Source: CAVPLM01 sp963713545
Lineage (GTDB): Bacteria; Actinomycetota; Thermoleophilia; RBG-16-64-13
Length of the DNA: 64,000 nt
Assembly: GCA_963713545.1 (NCBI GenBank)
Contig: CAVQME010000011.1
Span: forward strand, 62,001 to 126,000
Reading direction: 5' to 3'
Shown: positions 17,162 to 26,099 of the stretch, piece by piece
Layout of the letters: every line of letters begins with the position of its first letter
Numbering within the stretch: the first letter of the stretch is position 1
Position numbers and translations under genes: made by a program
The notes under the pieces: model-generated
The model's database searches: none
What the model was told of the DNA's origin: nothing
What the model saw: only the letters and a program-made list of their open reading frames with translations

Positions 17162-18139
17162 TTACTCGGAGACCTGGAAGCTTCCCATCCTCAGGTACTT
17201 CGCACGCCGCAGGCGGAGTCTCTCAGCCGGCTGCAGGCGCTCCAACTCGCCCAGGGCCAACTGCACCTCGCGCATCACGCGCTTGGCCGTCACTCGGTGA
17301 TCGAGGTGGGCGCCGCCGGTTGGTTCGGGAATCACCTGGTCGATCAGGCCGAGCGCCAACAGGTCGCGGGCGGTGAGCCGCAGAGCTTCGGCGGCCCGCG
17401 CTGCTTCCGCCGCGTCGCGCCATACGAGCGCGGCGCAGCCTTCCGGAGATATGACGGAATAGACCGAGTTCTCCAGCATCATCACTCGGTCGGCGACGGC
17501 CAGGGCCAGGGCCCCGCCGGAGCCCCCCTCTCCGATCACCACGGTCACCGTCGGAACGGCCAGATTGGCGAACGCCTCGATGCTCCTGGCGATGGCTCCA
17601 GCCTGTCCGCCTTCCTCCGCGTCCTTGCCGGGATATGCTCCACCGGTGTCTACGAGAGTCACGACCGGCAGCCCGAACTTCTCGGCCAGCCGGGCCAGGC
17701 GCATCGCCTTGCGGTAGCCCTCGGGCCTGGCCATGCCAAAGCTGCGCTCCTGTCGCTCCTGCAGACTGTGGCCTTTTTGATGGCCGATGAGCACGATGCG
17801 TCGCGAGCCCAACGTGCCCAGGCCACCCACCACGGCCCTGTCGTCGCCCCGTAGCCGGTCGCCCCTGAGCTCAAGGAAGTCCGGGATGCTCTGGGCCACG
17901 TAGTCCAAGGTCTGCGGACGATCCTGGTGCCGCGCGATCTGCACCGTGTTCCAGGCGACCTTCGAACCGTCTCGGTCCCTGAGCGCCTCCAGGCGCTCCT
18001 GGATCTTCTTGATCTCCTCTGAGTAGGTGGCTCTCTGCATGGCAGGCAGGTTGCGCAGCTCCTGCAACCGCTTCAACAGGCTCGGCGCCTCGTCGGTCGA
18101 GGGGTTCGTCGCGTCGGACGGCGCGTTGGGCTCAGCCAC
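17162..18139 (-). CDS. accA: Acetyl-CoA carboxylase carboxyltransferase subunit alpha
   Basis: The alpha half of the carboxyltransferase that makes malonyl-CoA. It has the family helix EEIKKIQERLEAL, the conserved HQKGHSLQERQERSFGMA, and the oxyanion/CoA site segments VDTGGAYPGKDAEEGGQ and IGEGGSGGALALAVADRV. It starts at GTG 18139, overlapping the accD stop by 8 bases with GGAAGGG before it. It is the last gene of the fatty-acid operon. The biotin carboxylase and carrier genes (accB, accC) are not in the window. Confidence 0.95.
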   Translation of the reverse strand: MAEPNAPSDATNPSTDEAPSLLKRLQELRNLPAMQRATYSEEIKKIQERLEALRDRDGSKVAWNTVQIARHQDRPQTLDYVAQSIPDFLELRGDRLRGDDRAVVGGLGTLGSRRIVLIGHQKGHSLQERQERSFGMARPEGYRKAMRLARLAEKFGLPVVTLVDTGGAYPGKDAEEGGQAGAIARSIEAFANLAVPTVTVVIGEGGSGGALALAVADRVMMLENSVYSVISPEGCAALVWRDAAEAARAAEALRLTARDLLALGLIDQVIPEPTGGAHLDHRVTAKRVMREVQLALGELERLQPAERLRLRRAKYLRMGSFQVSE

Positions 18140-18980
18140 CGGATCCACCCTTCCCGAGCAGGGACAGCAACTGTGCAAGGGTTCCCTTCAGGTGCCGCCG
18201 GTCGACCACCAGGTCCACTTGGCCATGGGCCAACTGCGACTCCGACGAGCCGAATCCAGGCGGAAGCTTCTCACGCGTGGTCTGCTCGATGACTCGAGCC
18301 CCGGCGAAGCTCATGACGGCGCCGGGTTCGGCGATGATCACGTCGGCGACCGTCGAGAAGCTGGCGAACACCCCGCCGGTGGTGGGATGGGTGAGGATGG
18401 TGATGTAGGGCAGCCTTGCCTCGGCCAGCATCTGCACGGCGACCACCGTCTTCGCCATCTGCATCAAGGAGAACAGCCCCTCCTGCATGCGGGCCCCGCC
18501 GGAGGCGGCCACTACGACCATCGGCATATCCCGTTCCACCGCCGCCGTCGCCAGCCGGCAAAAGCGTTCCCCCACCACCGAGCCCATCGATCCCCCCATG
18601 AAGTGGAAGTCCAGCACTCCCAGAGCCGAGGGGTGGCCGCCTATCTCGCAGAGAACAGCCAGGAAGGCTTCGGTCATCTTGGTCGCCGCCTGAGCATCGG
18701 CTACGCGCTCCGGGTAGGCCTTAAGGTCGAAGAACTCCAGAGGGTCACCGGGCCGCAACTCCTCCGCCACGATCTGCACGGTGCCTTCGTCGGCGAGCTG
18801 AGCCACGCGGGCGGAGGCGCGAAGGGGATAGTGATGGCCGCAATGCGGGCACACGTTCATGGAACGGTCCAACTCGCCCTCGGCCAGGAGAGTCGAGCAC
18901 CTCTTGCAGCGCTCTCCGTCCTCAGGTGGTGGGGCAGGAGGCTCCGTCCGGGTGACCTGTACGGTTACGTACTTAGCCAT
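18132..18980 (-). CDS. accD: Acetyl-CoA carboxylase carboxyltransferase subunit beta
   Basis: The beta half of carboxyltransferase, 282 residues. The N-terminal zinc ribbon is seen as CKRC ... CPHC, followed by the crotonase-like core with FMGGSMGSVVGERFCRL and VVVAASGGARMQEGL. It pairs with AccA, encoded immediately downstream with an 8-base overlap. Its ATG overlaps the end of fabF, also by 8 bases, so the three genes are translationally coupled. Confidence 0.95.
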   Translation of the reverse strand: MAKYVTVQVTRTEPPAPPPEDGERCKRCSTLLAEGELDRSMNVCPHCGHHYPLRASARVAQLADEGTVQIVAEELRPGDPLEFFDLKAYPERVADAQAATKMTEAFLAVLCEIGGHPSALGVLDFHFMGGSMGSVVGERFCRLATAAVERDMPMVVVAASGGARMQEGLFSLMQMAKTVVAVQMLAEARLPYITILTHPTTGGVFASFSTVADVIIAEPGAVMSFAGARVIEQTTREKLPPGFGSSESQLAHGQVDLVVDRRHLKGTLAQLLSLLGKGGSGG

Positions 18981-20235
18981 GCCACCGACGGAACACTATG
19001 GCGGCGTTGTGCCCGCCAAAGCCGAAGCTGTTCGACATGGCCACCCCCACATCCGCGTCCCGGGCCACGTTGGGGACGTAATCGAGATCACAGGAAGGAT
19101 CAGGGTACTCCAGATTGATCGTGGGGGGAATCCTCCCAGCCTCCATCGACAGTACCGTGGCTGCGGCTTCCAACCCACCCGCGGCCCCCAGGCAGTGCCC
19201 GAAGACACTCTTGTTCGAGCTGACCATCACTCGATCAGCCTGCTCGCCCAGGGCCAGTCTGACGGCCCTGGTCTCCATGATGTCGCCGAGTGGGGTCGAG
19301 GTCCCATGTGCGTTCACGTAGTCGACCTCGGAAGGATCGACATCTCCGTCGCGCAGAGCCCGGATCATTGCCAGCGCGGCCGGCTCCCCGGTCTCGTCCG
19401 GCTCGGTGAGGTGGAAGGCGTCGCCGGTCATACCGTATCCCACCATCTCGGCATAGATGTGCGCCTCCCGCTTGAGAGCGTGCCCCAGCTCTTCGAGCAC
19501 GAGGACCCCACCCCCTTCGCCCATGACGAACCCGTCGCGCTGAGAGTCGAACGGCCGACTGGCCTTCTCCGGCTCCTCGTTGCGGCTGGAGAGGGCGCGA
19601 AGAGCGGCGAAAGCCGACATGCCCACTTCGTTGACCGCCGCTTCGGCCCCGCCGGCCACCATGGCCGTGGCATCGCCGCGGCGGATGATGGAGAAGGCGT
19701 CCCCCAGCGCGTTGGTCCCAGCCGCGCAGGCCGTACAGGTCGCGTTGACCGGCCCCTTCAGCCCCAGAAGCATGGAGCTGTTGGCGGCCGCCATGTTGGG
19801 GATCATCATGGGAATGAAGAAGGGGTTGACCCGGGTGGGGCCCTTTTCCAGAAGGACGCCGGTCTGCTCCAGGAAGGTGTCCAGTCCGCCGACGCCCGAG
19901 CCGATGAGCGTTCCGACGGCGTACGGATCCTCGGCCACAGGGTAGCCTGAGTCCTCGAGAGCCATCGCCGCCGCGGCCGCCCCGTACTGGGCATACCGGT
20001 CCATGCGCCTGGCCATCTTCTTCTCCATGAATCGCAGGGGATCGAAGTCCCGCACCTCCCCGGCGATCTTCACTGGGAACTCCGTGGTGTCGAAGCGCTC
20101 GATAAGCCGTACGCCCGATCGTCCACCGATAAGGGCTTCGAAGAAAGGGGCCTTGCCGATGCCGATGGGAGAGACCACGCCCACGCCGGTCACCACCACC
20201 CGCCTGTACTCGATCGTCCTCGTCGTGCTGGACAT
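18973..20235 (-). CDS. fabF: 3-oxoacyl-ACP synthase II
   Basis: The elongating condensing enzyme of type II fatty-acid synthesis, 420 residues. The catalytic cysteine is in TCTACAAGTNALGDAF; the two histidines are in VNAHGTSTPLGD and FGHCLGAAGGLEA. The start ATG 20235 has a strong GGAGGAGGTGG site; an upstream in-frame ATG at 20277 lies inside fabG and is rejected. It follows fabG by 22 bases with no acpP gene between them, where many genomes have one. Confidence 0.95.
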   Translation of the reverse strand: MSSTTRTIEYRRVVVTGVGVVSPIGIGKAPFFEALIGGRSGVRLIERFDTTEFPVKIAGEVRDFDPLRFMEKKMARRMDRYAQYGAAAAAMALEDSGYPVAEDPYAVGTLIGSGVGGLDTFLEQTGVLLEKGPTRVNPFFIPMMIPNMAAANSSMLLGLKGPVNATCTACAAGTNALGDAFSIIRRGDATAMVAGGAEAAVNEVGMSAFAALRALSSRNEEPEKASRPFDSQRDGFVMGEGGGVLVLEELGHALKREAHIYAEMVGYGMTGDAFHLTEPDETGEPAALAMIRALRDGDVDPSEVDYVNAHGTSTPLGDIMETRAVRLALGEQADRVMVSSNKSVFGHCLGAAGGLEAAATVLSMEAGRIPPTINLEYPDPSCDLDYVPNVARDADVGVAMSNSFGFGGHNAAIVFRRWHG

Positions 20236-20257
20236 GTAAGCCACCTCCTCCGGCCCG

Positions 20258-21028
20258 CTAGATACCCAGTCCACCATCGACCGGAAGCACGGCCCCGGTG
20301 ATGAAGGAGGCCGAATCGCCCACCAGGAAGGCTACGGCCGAAGCCACCGCTTCCGGAGTACCGATCCGACCCAGCGGGATCTGATTGATGATAGCGTTCC
20401 GTGCCGTCTCCCCCAGAGCGGCGGTCATGTCGGTCTCGATATAACCTGGGGCGACCGCGTTGACACGCACGTTGCGCGAAGCGACTTCTCGGGCCAGAGA
20501 CTTTGTGAGGCCGAGCAGGCCCGCCTTGGCCGCCGAGTAGTTGACCTGCCCGGCGTTGCCGCGCCTGCCCACCACGCTGGATATGCTCACGATAGAGCCG
20601 CGCCGCCGCTTGATCATGCCGCGGAGCACGGCCTTGCTCATAAGAAAGGCTCCCTTGAGGTTCACGGCCAGCACGGCGTCCCAATCGGCTTCGCTCATGA
20701 CGAGCGCCAGGCCGTCCCGTGTGATCCCCGCGTTGTTGACGAGGATGTCCACCGGGCCCAGGGCCGACTCCACAGCGGAGACGGCCGCGCGGGCTTCGTC
20801 TTCCTTGGAGATGTCGGCCTGCACGAAGGTAGTCGCCCGGCCGGTCGTTCGCTCGATCTCGCGGGCCGCGTCGGCGCCTACCTCGGCCAGGTCGACGATG
20901 GCCACTTTGGCGCCGTTCTCGGCCAGCCTCAGAGCGATGGCCAGCCCTATGCCGCGGGCCCCCCCGGTCACAAGGGCCACCTGATCCCGCAGGGATGCAT
21001 CTCCCGGGGTGGTCGCTCTCTCTTCCAT
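20258..21028 (-). CDS. fabG: 3-oxoacyl-ACP reductase
   Basis: An NADPH-dependent short-chain dehydrogenase of 256 residues that reduces 3-oxoacyl-ACP. The cofactor motif is GGARGIGLAIA. NNAGITRDGL and the catalytic SISSVVGRRGNAGQVNYSAAK (Ser, Tyr, Lys) are intact, and the end SFITGAVLPVDGGLGI is typical. A GGAAGG site precedes ATG 21028. Its place between fabD and fabF supports the FabG assignment over other SDR functions. Confidence 0.94.
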   Translation of the reverse strand: MEERATTPGDASLRDQVALVTGGARGIGLAIALRLAENGAKVAIVDLAEVGADAAREIERTTGRATTFVQADISKEDEARAAVSAVESALGPVDILVNNAGITRDGLALVMSEADWDAVLAVNLKGAFLMSKAVLRGMIKRRRGSIVSISSVVGRRGNAGQVNYSAAKAGLLGLTKSLAREVASRNVRVNAVAPGYIETDMTAALGETARNAIINQIPLGRIGTPEAVASAVAFLVGDSASFITGAVLPVDGGLGI

Positions 21029-21076
21029 CTCAGCCTTCCGTTCCCTTGGTCGTATTAGATAGCCGTCTCGATAGCG

Positions 21077-22063
21077 CTAGGAGAGACCCTCAAGCACCTC
21101 GTGCAGGTTGTCCGCGTCTCCGGTGGGCGCCATCGGGAAATCGCGGGCTATTCTCTTCATCAGCCCGGTGAGGACACTGCCGGGCCCCACTTCCAGACCG
21201 AGATCGGGAGGGGCTTCACCCTCAAGGAGGGCCGTGATGCTCTGGCTGAACCTGACCGGCGACATGAGCTGCCGGGATAGCACCTCGGCCAGCTCCGCCG
21301 CTTCCGGGTAACGCACCTCGGTGGTGGAGAAGAACCGGCCCCCCGTCCCCTCGCCGACGGCGGCGGCCGGCCCAGAGATCGGCCCCAGGGCCGCGCCGGC
21401 GTTTCTTCCCGCCGTGAACGTCACGCCGTCCAGGGCCTTCGCGAGAGATTCTGCCGCGCCGGCCATGAACGGGGTGTGAAAGGCCCCCGAGACCGGCAGG
21501 GCGACCACAAGCTTCGCGCCGCGGGATTTGGCCAGCTCCCCCGCCTCTTTGACCGACTCTGCCGAGCCTGAGATGACCACCTGGCCGGGCGAGTTGTAGT
21601 TGGCGGGCCAGACTTCCGGCAGCGACGCGCACAGCTCCTCCACCAGTTCCGTCTCGAGACCGACGACGGCGGCCATCGCCCCGGGCCGTTCCTCGCTGCA
21701 GGCCTGCATGCCCAGTCCGCGCACCTCCACCACCCGCAGAGCGTCCGCGAAAATCATCTGACCCGTCGCGACCAGAGCCGAGTACTCGCCCAGCGAGTGT
21801 CCCGCGGCCACGGAGAAGGTGGCGCCTCGTTCCTCCAGCAGCCTCCACACCGCCACGCTGCAGGTAAGCAGGGTCAGCTGGGTGCGGTCGGTGCGCGTAA
21901 GCTCCTCCATGGAACCATGCCGGCACAGCTGCCCGATATCCCAGCCCAGCACCTCGCCCGCCTCCGCGAACGTCGCCCGGGCTACGGGGTACTCCCAAAG
22001 GTACTCGGCCATACCGGCGTATTGACTTCCCTGGCCGGGGAACAGGATCAGCTGACCCCCCAT
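21077..22063 (-). CDS. fabD: Malonyl-CoA:ACP transacylase
   Basis: Loads malonyl groups onto acyl carrier protein. 328 residues with the N-terminal FPGQGSQYAGMA, the nucleophile serine in AGHSLGEYSALVA and the catalytic histidine in SGAFHTPFM. An insertion with Gly and Ala around GAALGPISGPAAAVGEGTGG enlarges the small subdomain a little. The start lies 1 base after the fabH stop, with AGGAGA overlapping the end of fabH. Confidence 0.95.
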   Translation of the reverse strand: MGGQLILFPGQGSQYAGMAEYLWEYPVARATFAEAGEVLGWDIGQLCRHGSMEELTRTDRTQLTLLTCSVAVWRLLEERGATFSVAAGHSLGEYSALVATGQMIFADALRVVEVRGLGMQACSEERPGAMAAVVGLETELVEELCASLPEVWPANYNSPGQVVISGSAESVKEAGELAKSRGAKLVVALPVSGAFHTPFMAGAAESLAKALDGVTFTAGRNAGAALGPISGPAAAVGEGTGGRFFSTTEVRYPEAAELAEVLSRQLMSPVRFSQSITALLEGEAPPDLGLEVGPGSVLTGLMKRIARDFPMAPTGDADNLHEVLEGLS

Positions 22064-22064
22064 T

Positions 22065-23132
22065 TCATCTCCTCTCGGTCCATTCGAGCAGGCAGGCCCC
22101 CCAAGTCAGTCCGGCACCAAAACCCATGAGCAGAACCAGATCGCCATCGTGTAGCCGCCCCTCCTCCCGCGCTTCGTACAGGCACAGCGGAATGGAAGCA
22201 CAGGAAGTGTTCCCATATCGCTGCAAGTTCGTGCAGACCTTGTCCTCGGAGATTCCCATTTTCTTGGCCGCCGCCTGGATGATACGCAGATTGGCCTGGT
22301 GGGGGACGAAGAGATCGAGCTCCTCCACCGTCATGCCGCAGCGCCCTAGAACGCGGCCGGCCGAGTCTGCCACCACGCGCGTGGCGAACTTGTACACTTC
22401 CCTACCGTTCATCTTCATGAAGTGCTGATGCTCGTCAACGGTGGCGTGCGAGGCGGGCAGGCACGAGCCGCCGGCCGGGATCGAAAGCATGTCCGCCCCC
22501 GACCCGTCGTTCCCGAGGTCGAAGCCGAGGATGCCCCGGGCGGGCGCTGCACCCATCCGATCGGCCGTGGACGCGACCCGGTCTCCCGCGGGCAGCGGCG
22601 AGACGACGGCGGCACCCGCCCCGTCTCCGAACAGCACCGCGGTAGCCCGGTCGTCCCAATCCAACAGCCGGGAGATGACCTCAGCGCCCACCACCAGGAC
22701 GTTCTCGCACAGACCCCCGGCTACCACTCCCGCCGCCATGGCCAGCGCGTAAACGAAACCGGTGCAGCCGGCAGAGACGTCGAAGGCCCCGGCTTTGACA
22801 CATCCGGTCTTGGAGGCGACGCGCGCAGCCGTCGCGGGCATGAGCTGGTCGGGAGAGATGGTGGCAGTGATCACCAGGTCGACACGCTCCGGAGAGAGCC
22901 GGGCGTCGAGGAGTGCCCGCTGGGCGGCAAGTACGCCCAGGTCGGATGAACAGAGCCCGGGTTCGGCCACCCTCCGCGCCGCGATGCCGGTGCGCTGCCG
23001 GATCCACTCGTCCGAAGTGGCGAGCGTATCGGCGAGGTCGTCATTGGTGACCACGTTCGAAGGAAGGTGGACACCCAATCCCGATATGGTCACAGGTCTC
23101 CCGGTCAGGGAAGTCGCTCCACCGCCGAGCAT
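22065..23132 (-). CDS. fabH: 3-oxoacyl-ACP synthase III
   Basis: The initiating condensing enzyme, which joins an acyl-CoA primer to malonyl-ACP. The catalytic triad is seen as Cys in DVSAGCTGFVYALA, His in VPHQANLRIIQAAAKKMG and Asn in YGNTSCASIPL. TSDEWIRQRTGIAARR is the usual N-terminal signature. At 355 residues it is slightly longer than the roughly 320 of the family owing to a loop near RVASTADRMGAAPARG. It starts 3 bases after fabZ. Confidence 0.95.
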   Translation of the reverse strand: MLGGGATSLTGRPVTISGLGVHLPSNVVTNDDLADTLATSDEWIRQRTGIAARRVAEPGLCSSDLGVLAAQRALLDARLSPERVDLVITATISPDQLMPATAARVASKTGCVKAGAFDVSAGCTGFVYALAMAAGVVAGGLCENVLVVGAEVISRLLDWDDRATAVLFGDGAGAAVVSPLPAGDRVASTADRMGAAPARGILGFDLGNDGSGADMLSIPAGGSCLPASHATVDEHQHFMKMNGREVYKFATRVVADSAGRVLGRCGMTVEELDLFVPHQANLRIIQAAAKKMGISEDKVCTNLQRYGNTSCASIPLCLYEAREEGRLHDGDLVLLMGFGAGLTWGACLLEWTERR

Positions 23133-23135
23133 GAG

Positions 23136-23564
23136 CTAGCGCTCTACGACCGCGAAGGTGAGGGTGCCGCTACACGAGAGGTCGGCTCCCACGAAGGCCT
23201 TGGCCTCGCCCTTTCCTATTCGTCCCCGGCGCTCGGCCAGGTGGGTCTCCAGCCGCAAGGTATCACCCGGCACGACCTGCCGGCGGAAGCGCACCTTGTC
23301 AACGCCCGCGAACAGGACGATCTTCCCTTGGGCGCCGGGCTCCGATAGAAGGGCGACGGCTCCGGTCTGAGCTAGAGCTTCGAGCTGCAGCACGCCGGGA
23401 AAGACCGGGTATCCGGGAAAATGGCCTCTGAAGACATCATCGGAAGCAAGGACGTCTTTCTCCGCTATCGCGTACTCTCCAGGGACCAGTTCCACCACTC
23501 GGTCTAGGAGCAAGAAAGGCTCCCGATGCGGGAGTATCGCCTCGATCTGTGTCCTGTCCAGCAA
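23136..23564 (-). CDS. fabZ: 3-hydroxyacyl-ACP dehydratase
   Basis: A hotdog-fold dehydratase of 142 residues, normal for FabZ. It begins LDRTQIEAILPHREPFLLLDR; the catalytic histidine is in FRGHFPGYPVFPGV and the glutamate in QLEALAQTGAVALL. The open frame extends far upstream, but that part is antisense to the exonuclease gene. TTG 23564 is the only start codon at the expected position, and its ribosome site is weak. It is the first gene of the fab-acc operon; a promoter lies 53 bases upstream. Confidence 0.9.
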   Translation of the reverse strand: MLDRTQIEAILPHREPFLLLDRVVELVPGEYAIAEKDVLASDDVFRGHFPGYPVFPGVLQLEALAQTGAVALLSEPGAQGKIVLFAGVDKVRFRRQVVPGDTLRLETHLAERRGRIGKGEAKAFVGADLSCSGTLTFAVVER

Positions 23565-23616
23565 TGCATCACCGTCCGTCGATAACGCGCCGGAGCCCCG
23601 GCTGCGAGGTGCTAGT

Positions 23617-23645
23617 ATTGTCCAGGATGAGTCTGGCCTTTTCAA
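23617..23645 (-). promoter_or_regulatory. Promoter of the fabZ-H-D-G-F-accD-A operon
   Basis: On the minus strand TTGAAA (23645-23640), a 17-base spacer and GACAAT (23622-23617). The leader to the fabZ TTG would be about 45 bases. No palindromic fatty-acid regulator site was seen in the leader. Confidence 0.55.
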
Positions 23646-23681
23646 GGAAGCCCCCCGCCCCCGGGAAGTAGCCGGCACCCC

Positions 23682-25721
23682 GTGCAGTTGCAGCTTTCGC
23701 TCACGGTCGCCGATAGACTCCATGAGACCTTGCTGGTCCGTGGAGAGCCGCTTGACGCTATGGAAGCGGTCCGGCTGCTGGTCGCCTGTCCCAATGCCCC
23801 AGTCGCGCTCTGTGACGAGATCCTGGGCGCCCTCGTAGCCCACGACCAGCGCTTCTGCTGGAAAGACGACGCTCTCGGTGCGGCGCAAAACGACGCCCGC
23901 CAGGTTTCGCTGCGTCACTGGGAAGTTCCGGATCCCGATCTGGCCGATGTCCCCTTCGTCGCCCTCGACCTCGAGACCACCGGGTCCCGGCCAGGACTCA
24001 GCAAGATCACCGAGATCGGAGCGGTGCGGATAGAGGGGTTCCGGGAGGTGAGGCACTTCGGCACGCTCGTCAACCCCCTCCGGCCCATCCCGCCCATAAT
24101 CACGCAGATCACGGGGATCACCCAAGAGATGGTAGCGGGAGCGCCGCGCATCGAAGAGGTCATCCCGGAGCTCCTGGAGTTCCTCGAGGGCGCCGTCGTG
24201 GTCGCGCACAACGCGCCCTTCGACGTCGGCTTCCTCAACTACGAGCTCCGCCGCCTCAAGGGCAGGAGGCTCGGGGACGGAGCCATCGACACACTGCCCC
24301 TCGCTCGAGCGCTCGCCCCCGGTCTGCCGAACTACCGCCTACACACGGTGGCCGAGGCCCTCGGTGCGCCGGTCGTGGCCTGCCATCGGGCGCTGGCCGA
24401 TGCGCAGGCCGCGGGACATGTCTTCGTCACCCTTGTCGGCCGCCTGCAGGAGAGGGGCATCACCCATCTGGGCGAAGCCAGAACGTTCATAAGCCCGGCG
24501 TCCCATACCGCGGTGGAAAAGCTGAGGTTGACCCGGGACGTTCCCCGCAGTCCTGGTACCTACCGCTTCGTCGACAAGAATGGCACCATCCTCTACGTGG
24601 GCAAGGCGGATCGTCTGCGCGAGAGGGTGCGCTCCTACTTCGTGGCCCACGGCGATCATTCCCGCAAGGTGCGACAGGCCATACGCCTGGTCGACCATAT
24701 CGACTGGGACGAGGCCGGCACCCCGCTCGAGGCCGTCGTGCGAGAACAGGAGCTCATCCTCGCGCACCGGCCCCCGTGCAACCTCCACGGAGGCCGGCCC
24801 GAGAACTACGCCTATCTGAAAGTCGGGGGTTCCGGTCCCGGACTCAACCTGTACATCAGCGGCCGGCCACCCGCGTGGCTCACCGATGCGGAGAGCCCTG
24901 GGGGCAAACTTCCCGGCGGCGGGGGTAGGCCTCCGTGCCGTCCCTTCGTCATCGGTCCGTTCCGGGGCCGCACGCGGCTCAACGCGGCGGTGGATCTGCT
25001 CCAGAGATGCTACCCGGTGCGCCGCTGCCCCAGGCGCCCCGATGGACGTCCCTGCGTACGGGGGGAGGGGAACCACTGCCTAGCTCCGTGTGCGGGTGAC
25101 CCAGACACGCGCAGACGGCACGATGCTCTCGTCATGGACATCGTCGGTTGGCTGACAGGGCAGGCTGGGGCGACTCTGCCCGATCCACTCGAGCGCGCCC
25201 ACGAGGTCATTCAGTCTCTCTCCCGGCAGAAACGGTATGAGCAGGCACAAAGCCTCCAGGAAGCATGCGACCATCTGATGAGCGTGTGCCGCTCGTACCG
25301 GTCCCTGGTCGAAGCTCGCGGCTTGTGCTTTGCCGCCCTGTGGCCGGAGTCGGCGAATGGCGACGGCCCCGGGGTGCGGATGAACCTGGTGCACGACGGC
25401 CGGCTGCGCGAGGTCGTATCGCTTCGATCGGGCACTATCGAACAAGGGATCGGGGCGGCGCTCGCCCGCCTTTCGGCCCAAACGGCGAAAGCCCCGGGGG
25501 GGAGCGCCGCCCCGCTCTTCGTGGCGGTACCGCAGAGAGAGCTCGACACGCTACTGGCGGTCCGGCGCTGGTTCCACGAGGGTACTACAGGTGTGAAGAT
25601 ACCTTTGCCCGCAGCGCTGGGCCACGGGGACACCGGACCGCTGGTCACCCGCCTCGTGACCGAGGCATCCAAGATCCTTTCATCAGAGCCGGCGGCCCGG
25701 GAGGTCCAGCCGGTCGTCTAA
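23682..25721 (+). CDS. DEDDh exonuclease / GIY-YIG (UvrC-like) fusion protein
   Basis: A 679-residue two-nuclease protein. Residues about 90-255 form a DnaQ-type 3'-5' exonuclease: VALDLETTG (D96, E98), VVAHNAPFDVGFL and CHRALADAQAAG provide the DEDDh acidic and histidine residues. Residues about 285-370 are a GIY-YIG domain like the N-terminus of UvrC (SPGTYRF, LYVGKADRLRERVRSYF, and the glutamate in VVREQELILAHRPPCN). A UVR-like helical stretch follows (VIQSLSRQKRYEQAQSLQ). The RNase H-like and HhH domains of UvrC are absent, so it resembles a Cho-like nuclease fused to a proofreading exonuclease. Actinobacterial homologues of this plan exist; their role in repair is only partly known. It starts at GTG 23682 without a strong ribosome site. 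Confidence 0.88.
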   Translation: MQLQLSLTVADRLHETLLVRGEPLDAMEAVRLLVACPNAPVALCDEILGALVAHDQRFCWKDDALGAAQNDARQVSLRHWEVPDPDLADVPFVALDLETTGSRPGLSKITEIGAVRIEGFREVRHFGTLVNPLRPIPPIITQITGITQEMVAGAPRIEEVIPELLEFLEGAVVVAHNAPFDVGFLNYELRRLKGRRLGDGAIDTLPLARALAPGLPNYRLHTVAEALGAPVVACHRALADAQAAGHVFVTLVGRLQERGITHLGEARTFISPASHTAVEKLRLTRDVPRSPGTYRFVDKNGTILYVGKADRLRERVRSYFVAHGDHSRKVRQAIRLVDHIDWDEAGTPLEAVVREQELILAHRPPCNLHGGRPENYAYLKVGGSGPGLNLYISGRPPAWLTDAESPGGKLPGGGGRPPCRPFVIGPFRGRTRLNAAVDLLQRCYPVRRCPRRPDGRPCVRGEGNHCLAPCAGDPDTRRRHDALVMDIVGWLTGQAGATLPDPLERAHEVIQSLSRQKRYEQAQSLQEACDHLMSVCRSYRSLVEARGLCFAALWPESANGDGPGVRMNLVHDGRLREVVSLRSGTIEQGIGAALARLSAQTAKAPGGSAAPLFVAVPQRELDTLLAVRRWFHEGTTGVKIPLPAALGHGDTGPLVTRLVTEASKILSSEPAAREVQPVV

Positions 25722-25753
25722 GCGCGTTTGGTCCCAGACTCCGATCCCGGGCT

Positions 25754-25939
25754 TCAGACCGCCGCGATCTCGATCTTGGGAAGCTGGATGTTCTTGGCCT
25801 TCATCACCGCCGCAAGAAGACTGCGATCGATCTTCCCCTTGTATATGGGGATGCCTTCTTTGACGCACAGCTGGATCACGTCGCGAGTCCCTGTGCCCAG
25901 CTCCGCCGCCAGTTCTTCGGGGGTGAAGTGATTGGCCAT
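25754..25939 (-). CDS. Small protein resembling an IF2_N-type helical domain
   Basis: A 61-residue protein with a clear AAAGGAGA ribosome site before ATG 25939. The stretch FTPEELAAELGTGTRDVIQL followed by CVKEGIPIYKGKIDRSLLAA resembles the small helical domain found at the N-terminus of translation initiation factor IF-2 and in some helix-turn-helix proteins. This is a visual resemblance only. The gene stands 41 bases downstream of a hairpin terminator, which makes its expression dependent on read-through unless there is a promoter I cannot see. Confidence 0.65.
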   Translation of the reverse strand: MANHFTPEELAAELGTGTRDVIQLCVKEGIPIYKGKIDRSLLAAVMKAKNIQLPKIEIAAV

Positions 25940-25980
25940 GAGATCTCCTTTCCGGATTACCGACTACCCAGAACCAACGG

Positions 25981-26013
25981 AAACAAAAAAACCCAGCAAC
26001 AAAAGCTGCCAGG
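25981..26013 (-). terminator. Rho-independent terminator upstream of the 61-residue protein gene
   Basis: On the minus strand CCTGGCAGC (26013-26005), loop TTTT, GTTGCTGGG (26000-25992), then seven Ts and GTTT. The 9-bp stem includes three G-U pairs. It lies between a short leader ORF and the 61-residue gene, as in an attenuator or as the end of a small RNA. Confidence 0.7.
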
Positions 26014-26017
26014 CCTC

Positions 26018-26092
26018 TTAAGGGACATGGACCACAGGCGCGGGCACCTTGATGCGGCTACCCCCGGGCCTCTGTCTCACTACCTTCCTCAT
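26018..26092 (-). CDS. Putative 24-residue leader peptide or microprotein
   Basis: An open frame from ATG 26092 to TAA at 26020-26018, encoding a basic, valine- and proline-rich peptide (begins MRKVVRQRPGG, ends PAPVVHVP). It begins 7 bases after a good -10 box, so it would be translated from a leaderless mRNA, and it ends 5 bases before the terminator stem. It is too short for standard gene callers. No run of a single amino-acid codon is seen, so a classic amino-acid attenuator is not obvious. Confidence 0.4.
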   Translation of the reverse strand: MRKVVRQRPGGSRIKVPAPVVHVP

Positions 26093-26099
26093 CGCGTCT

